A stretch of 64,000 bases of DNA. Origin: Gnetum montanum (taxonomy: Eukaryota > Streptophyta > Gnetopsida > Gnetales > Gnetaceae). Within the stretch, counting starts at the first letter, position 1. Each line of letters opens with the position of its first letter. The notes under the pieces were generated by a model that worked only from the letters and a program-made list of their open reading frames with translations, did not search any database and had not been told where the DNA came from. The DNA lies in the NCBI GenBank assembly GCA_015680685.1, contig MNCI01036636.1:417771-481770 (forward strand), given 5' to 3'. This document shows positions 59,600-64,000 of the stretch, piece by piece. Position numbers and translations under genes: made by a program.

Positions 59600-61578
59600 T
59601 GGCCACCCATACTAACACCTTAGGTGACTGCTTAGTTTTTGACTTTTTTGATTTTCACATTTGTAGTTTTACAAATTTTTATTTTCATCTTCTTTATTTT
59701 ACATATTTATATTTTAAAGGTTATTGGTTTTTTCTTTGTTTTTTTTTACACCAATGTTCATATATTCAATATTTATTTTCTACATTTTTACTTTTTTTAT
59801 GATTATGTTGCTTGTGTTTGATGTGTTTCTTTAATTTTTCTACTAATAAGATGGTAGGTACAATGGTAATACACTACTTGATGGTGGTACGCTTTATTTG
59901 TAATTTGATTGTTGATGTATGGTTTTTGATTTTGAATGTTGTTATTGATGACTAGGACATGGTTTCTTTTCATGTAATAGGTAGTGAGTCCACATCATCT
60001 ACCCATCCACATACTCTATGGTTTTCCTTGTTTTGTAAGCATGTAGTCTCTTCTTTAATAATGCAACTTTAATAAATTGGTGAATTGTGTAGTTTCTAGA
60101 ATTGGGAAGGAATCCAAGGTTTGGATAGAGTGTGGATGTAAAGGGATGTGGTATTCTTTGTGCTTTTTTGTTTTCTTGTGTGTAGGAGTGTTCTCCTAAG
60201 CTTCTCACTATTACATGTCATTTCACAATAGGAAGTCCAATAAGTCCTTGCATGGTGTGGTCCTCATTAAAAAAGAAGAAAAAGAAAAGGAAGAGATGAG
60301 GATTCAAAGTGCACCCCTTGGATAAAATAAATGTAAAACATACATGGGTCTTTGCATGGTGTAGTTCCCATTGAAAAAAAACATGGAAATTCAAAGCACA
60401 CCCCTTAGAACAAACAAAAGGGTATAGGCACTAGTTATGAGACTTGTCTTTTTTCCTCTAACTAAGGACTTTTCTCACTTCCTTCCTTGACTTAAATTCA
60501 AATTATGGTTTTTTTTGTGAGAATTAATGTATCTTAGGGGATGGACTTGCCCTAGAATGTTGATGCAAAGTCACTGAAAATGGCTGGTTTTGATTTGGAC
60601 TGAGACAGGATCCGACCAAGTTAATTAATCACAAGCTCCATAAGGGACTACATGTGACCATAATTAGGAACACCATTCCACTCTCTCTATGATCCATATA
60701 TGTTTTTCATGTTTTTATTCAATGTTCTAGTTTGATGTGTCAGGTTTCTCAATTAGTTACTTTTGGGTTTTTGTACTTAACTTTTCGTAACCATTAATCA
60801 TCCATGGTGCCCACAGACTCCTTGGTTTGAAGTTCTGCAAGGGCATAAAAGGCCTGTGCCTACTTTGGGGAGGACCCACTTACATATCATTTTGTTTGAT
60901 TAAGTTAAGTTCTTTATCCTTAGACATTTTTATAATCAAATTATTTTTATTTATCCCATCCATGTCATCCAATTGTACATACCTTCACAATTTTTTGTAA
61001 TGAACTCCTTTTTATTGTTGTGAATACGCTCTTTCCATTACTCCTTGTGTTAATATTTTTTTATATTATATTGATCACTTCTCTTATTTAAGCCATTAAT
61101 CATTATTTCCACTAACAACATATCAAGAAACCAATCTATCACAATCATAACCTAGCTAGATAAAATCACCAATAAGACAAGGTACTCAACCATTATTTGT
61201 TGTACTATATATACTAATCCTTGGTTTTGTTGTGATTGCAATGAAAAGCATGGACTAGAAGTAGGACTATAATTACCAAGGAGGATGCAACCATATCACT
61301 TGTAGGAGGATTGTTCATGATTGCTGGATATCTTCTATCTCTCCCTCATTCTTCTATTACCAAGAGGGTTTGGATGTCCTTTGGATCCATTGGTGTTTTT
61401 TCCTCTTTTCATGAATACCCAATGTTATACACCATTGTAATATTGTATGCTTGGGAACTTTTGTATTTGTCTATTTTCTCTGCATCACTCTACATGTCAA
61501 TCAAATAAGTCTACACCCCCTATTATATTTTGTAAAGGACTTTTTTCTCTTCTTTTGTACTTGAGGTTGAGTTTTCAT
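59600..61578 (+). other. 3' noncoding region of E1
   Basis: T-rich tract 59640-59850, AG-rich tract 60270-60300, and the block CTACTTTGGGGAGGACCCAC at 60869. Collinear with 16272-17640 in E2. No conserved frame, and no accessory gene like that of E2 is visible. Confidence 0.65.
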
Positions 61579-61593
61579 TTAGTCATGGGGGTA
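61579..61593 (+). other. Polypurine tract of E1
   Basis: TTAGTCATGGGGGTA immediately before the LTR TG. Confidence 0.75.
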
Positions 61594-62472
61594 TGATAAA
61601 TTATGTTTTTCATCAATTTGATATCAAGGTAGCCACAATATTAGGTACATGATATTGGGTATGTGATATCACAGCCCAAGATGTGATATTGTACATTCAA
61701 TATCGCAAGGTTAATCCCAGGTATATAAATATAGCATCCAAGTGCACAATTGGGAGGATATTTTTAGTGGTCAAGTAGTGAAACTCTTGTAGTTTTTCCA
61801 TTTGAAAGTTAGAACATTTTCCAAGTGTGCACATTAGGAGGTCTAAGTGTGAACATATCTTTATTCAATCATTGATGTACCTAAGCATGTCATTGTGTTG
61901 GCAATAAAGACGAGCTCTTTGATCCATTCCTTACAACACTTGAGATTTTTTTCTTATGCATTTATATTTTATGCAATTTACATTAATGTTATTTATGTGG
62001 TGCTTAATTTTGATTAATCAAGAAACTTATTAAGATGCACAAGCATGACCCCTTTGAGCATACATGTGATACTTGGTAGATTAGAAATAATTAGCGTTTG
62101 ATAGCCTAGCAGTGTTCACATGAAGTTCGGGATGTGTTCGAGAAGTGGGAATGGTTACTTGTGTTAGGCCAAATTAGACTATAGCTTACTTAGCTATTAA
62201 TCGCTCTTACTTTTAATCACTCTTATTTTTATTCATGTTCTAGGTGAGTAATTCCATAAAAACACAAATAAATAAAAATCATATGCATCAATCACACTTA
62301 ACCATACAATTGCATTCCAAGAGTGGAAGTCAGAAGACAAAAAAAAAAACAACATGCACACACTGTTTAGCTCTAGTGCACTTAGTAATTATAGTTTGCA
62401 AAATCTGACTGAATTACATGTGAACGTTTGTGATTTGTATGGTTGGGTGTAGGGGTACCTTGCTGCTCATCA
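61594..62472 (+). repeat. 3' LTR of E1
   Basis: Starts TGATAAATT, ends GCTCATCA; pairs with 10519-11394. TATATAAATA is near 61725 and AATAAAGA near 61904. Its pairing across 50 kb is supported by the ACTAG duplication. Confidence 0.9.
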
Positions 62473-62477
62473 ACTAG
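62473..62477. repeat. Right target-site duplication of E1 (ACTAG)
   Basis: Identical to 10514-10518. Confidence 0.85.
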
Positions 62478-62880
62478 GAAAAGAAAACGAAAAACTTAAA
62501 TGATCATGATTCCATTACCATCAAGATGACATGGAACAATAATTGAAAAGTTAAATCACAAGGATGGTAAGTAAACCACCTAGAGTGTATGATCCAAGAG
62601 ACCTAGAGTACAGTTTCTGAGCACTTACCCATGAGTTTAGTCATGGTGGAGATGCCTTATCTTAATTTTAGAATTAATAAGTGATTTTTCATTGTTTTTT
62701 TATAATTATTTTTAATTTTTAATTTTTTGAGATACATTTTCACATTTTTTGATACAATTTTTTCCATTTCTTAAATTTTGAATATTTTTTTACATTTTTT
62801 AATTCTTTAATAATTTTTTATTTTTTACATCTTTTCCTAATTTTTACTATCTTTTTCATAATTTTTTTTCATGACCCTTA
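62478..62880 (+). other. Remnant of an older Athila-like 3' region
   Basis: TTTAGTCATGGTGGAGA at 62636 followed by a T-rich tract to 62872, as after the integrase of E1. Cut at 62881 by an LTR on the opposite strand. Confidence 0.5.
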
Positions 62881-63837
62881 TGATGAGTAGTTGAAGGTAC
62901 CCCTACACCCAACCATACAAATCACAAAGCATTCACATGTAATCCAGTGAAATTACATGGACTTTATAGTTTCCAGTGCACTAGTCTTCTATGAAGTGAA
63001 TCTTGCCCAAAGGTCATTTGTTGTCTTCCTAATTACACTTGTGATGCACATGGTATGGTTAAGTGTAATGGAGGTATATGATTTTTATCATTGTATGTTT
63101 TATGTTCTTTGATGCTTAAAGAGAGAGAGATAAAGTAATTTAATGACTAATTTAATTTAACTAACTAACTAGTTTCTAACTAGTCCTAACATAAGCACCA
63201 AGTCCCACTTTTCGTACACATCCTAAATTCATGTATCCACTACTAGGTTACCAAGCACTATGCTACTAAGCTTACCAAGCAATAACACTATTGGGATCAC
63301 CAACTGAATATGTGTTTATGCTCAAACTGGTTGTACTTATGTACTTAATCTATTTACCTGAATTCATTAATGTCTACCTTAGTTTAATTTAGTGTAACTG
63401 ATTAAATATTTCGTAAAAGAAATGAATGCATAAATAAATCATTTAAACTATTAAAAATGTTGTAAGGGTTATCAATAAGCTCATCTTTATTTCTATACAC
63501 ATTTTTGTGCTTAGCTACAACAGTGCTCAAATAAAGATCTGTACAATCAATGACTCCTACTGCAAGCACTCGAGAAAAATATTCTAACTTTCAAATGTAA
63601 AAACTTCAAAGCTCTACTACTCTTATGAATTTTATGCCCATAAACATAGTTAGGAGATTGTATTTTTAGTTTTTTCTCTAGGGTTATGTTGATGGGTCCC
63701 CGTCAATGTAGCAAATGCTATGTCGACATAGCTCCATTGACTAGGCAACATCACATAAATGGGGTCCCATTGATGGAGGGTTGTTGACAAGGCTACATCA
63801 ATCGTGGGATATTGATGCAACACTTTGATGCTCATCA
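62881..63837 (-). repeat. 3' LTR of another Athila-type element (minus strand)
   Basis: Plus strand starts TGATGAGTAG and ends GCTCATCA. Reverse complement resembles the E1 LTR (GGGTGTAGGGGTACCTTCAA, GTTAGAATATTTTTCTCGAG). U3 contains a perfect 16-bp palindrome GCTATGTCGACATAGC at 63717-63732. The element body extends past the right edge. Confidence 0.8.
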
Positions 63838-64000
63838 TACCCTCATGATTAAATGAAAACTCAACTTTGAGTTCATTTACAAAATTGGAAAGGTATAGGA
63901 TTATTGACTAACTCTTAAGAAATCAAAACAAACTAACTTTTACAAAACTAGGTGCCTGAGTGTACATATCAACACATTATAAAATATGGTGTTCATGACA
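63838..64000 (-). other. Polypurine tract and tail of that element
   Basis: Minus strand ATTTAATCATGAGGGTA precedes the LTR TG, like TTAGTCATGGGGGTA in E1. The rest is noncoding up to the window edge. Confidence 0.6.

Noticed and set aside
1-64000. A host plant gene
   Set aside because: Every extended frame with recognisable motifs is part of a retroelement. No exon set unrelated to the elements was found.

Overview
This window reads as plant nuclear DNA made of nested, decayed LTR retrotransposons. No host gene, rRNA or tRNA gene was recognised. The coding remnants are Ty3/gypsy gag, protease (PRO), reverse transcriptase (RT), RNase H (RH) and integrase (IN). Reading frames are broken mainly by TAG codons where sister copies have CAG or TGG, as expected from long-term deamination of CHG-methylated DNA. 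Large, old, barely purged elements suggest a seed plant with a very big genome. A gymnosperm is plausible, but the sequence does not settle it.

Layout. (1) 1-10513 is element T1, plus strand, of a Tat/Ogre-like family: leader, gag, PRO, hairpin array S1, a gene on the opposite strand, hairpin array S2. (2) At 10514 a chromovirus-unlike, Athila-type element E1 begins. Its LTRs (10519-11394 and 61594-62472) are flanked by the same 5-bp duplication, ACTAG, so everything between 10519 and 62472 is one element plus later insertions. E1 keeps gag (11555-13421) and PRO-RT-RH-IN (55832-59500). (3) Inside E1 lies E2 (13422-22006): LTR, tRNA-Asp primer site, gag, no pol, then an accessory gene with its own TATA box and a 5'UTR intron. 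(4) Also inside E1 are two minus-strand Tat/Ogre-like elements, A (37577-55830) and B (22007-39250), in tandem and sharing the middle LTR. (5) 62881-63837 is the 3' LTR of another Athila-type element on the minus strand.

The most unusual system is in T1, A and B. All three carry a long multi-exon gene, here called aux, on the strand opposite gag-pol, between PRO and RT. In B it has its own TATA box. It is bracketed by arrays of a 25-bp hairpin motif whose stem differs between the two sides by paired changes (GGCC/GGCC against GGTC/GACC). In known Ogre elements the PRO-RT interval is an intron, so aux may be a gene nested inside an intron and transcribed against its host. In A, the point where aux and PRO converge has been amplified about four times (44095-49950). 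In B, one aux exon is tandemly triplicated. E2 carries a possibly related accessory protein in sense orientation. Element names (T1, A, B, E1, E2) and aux are labels for this window only.
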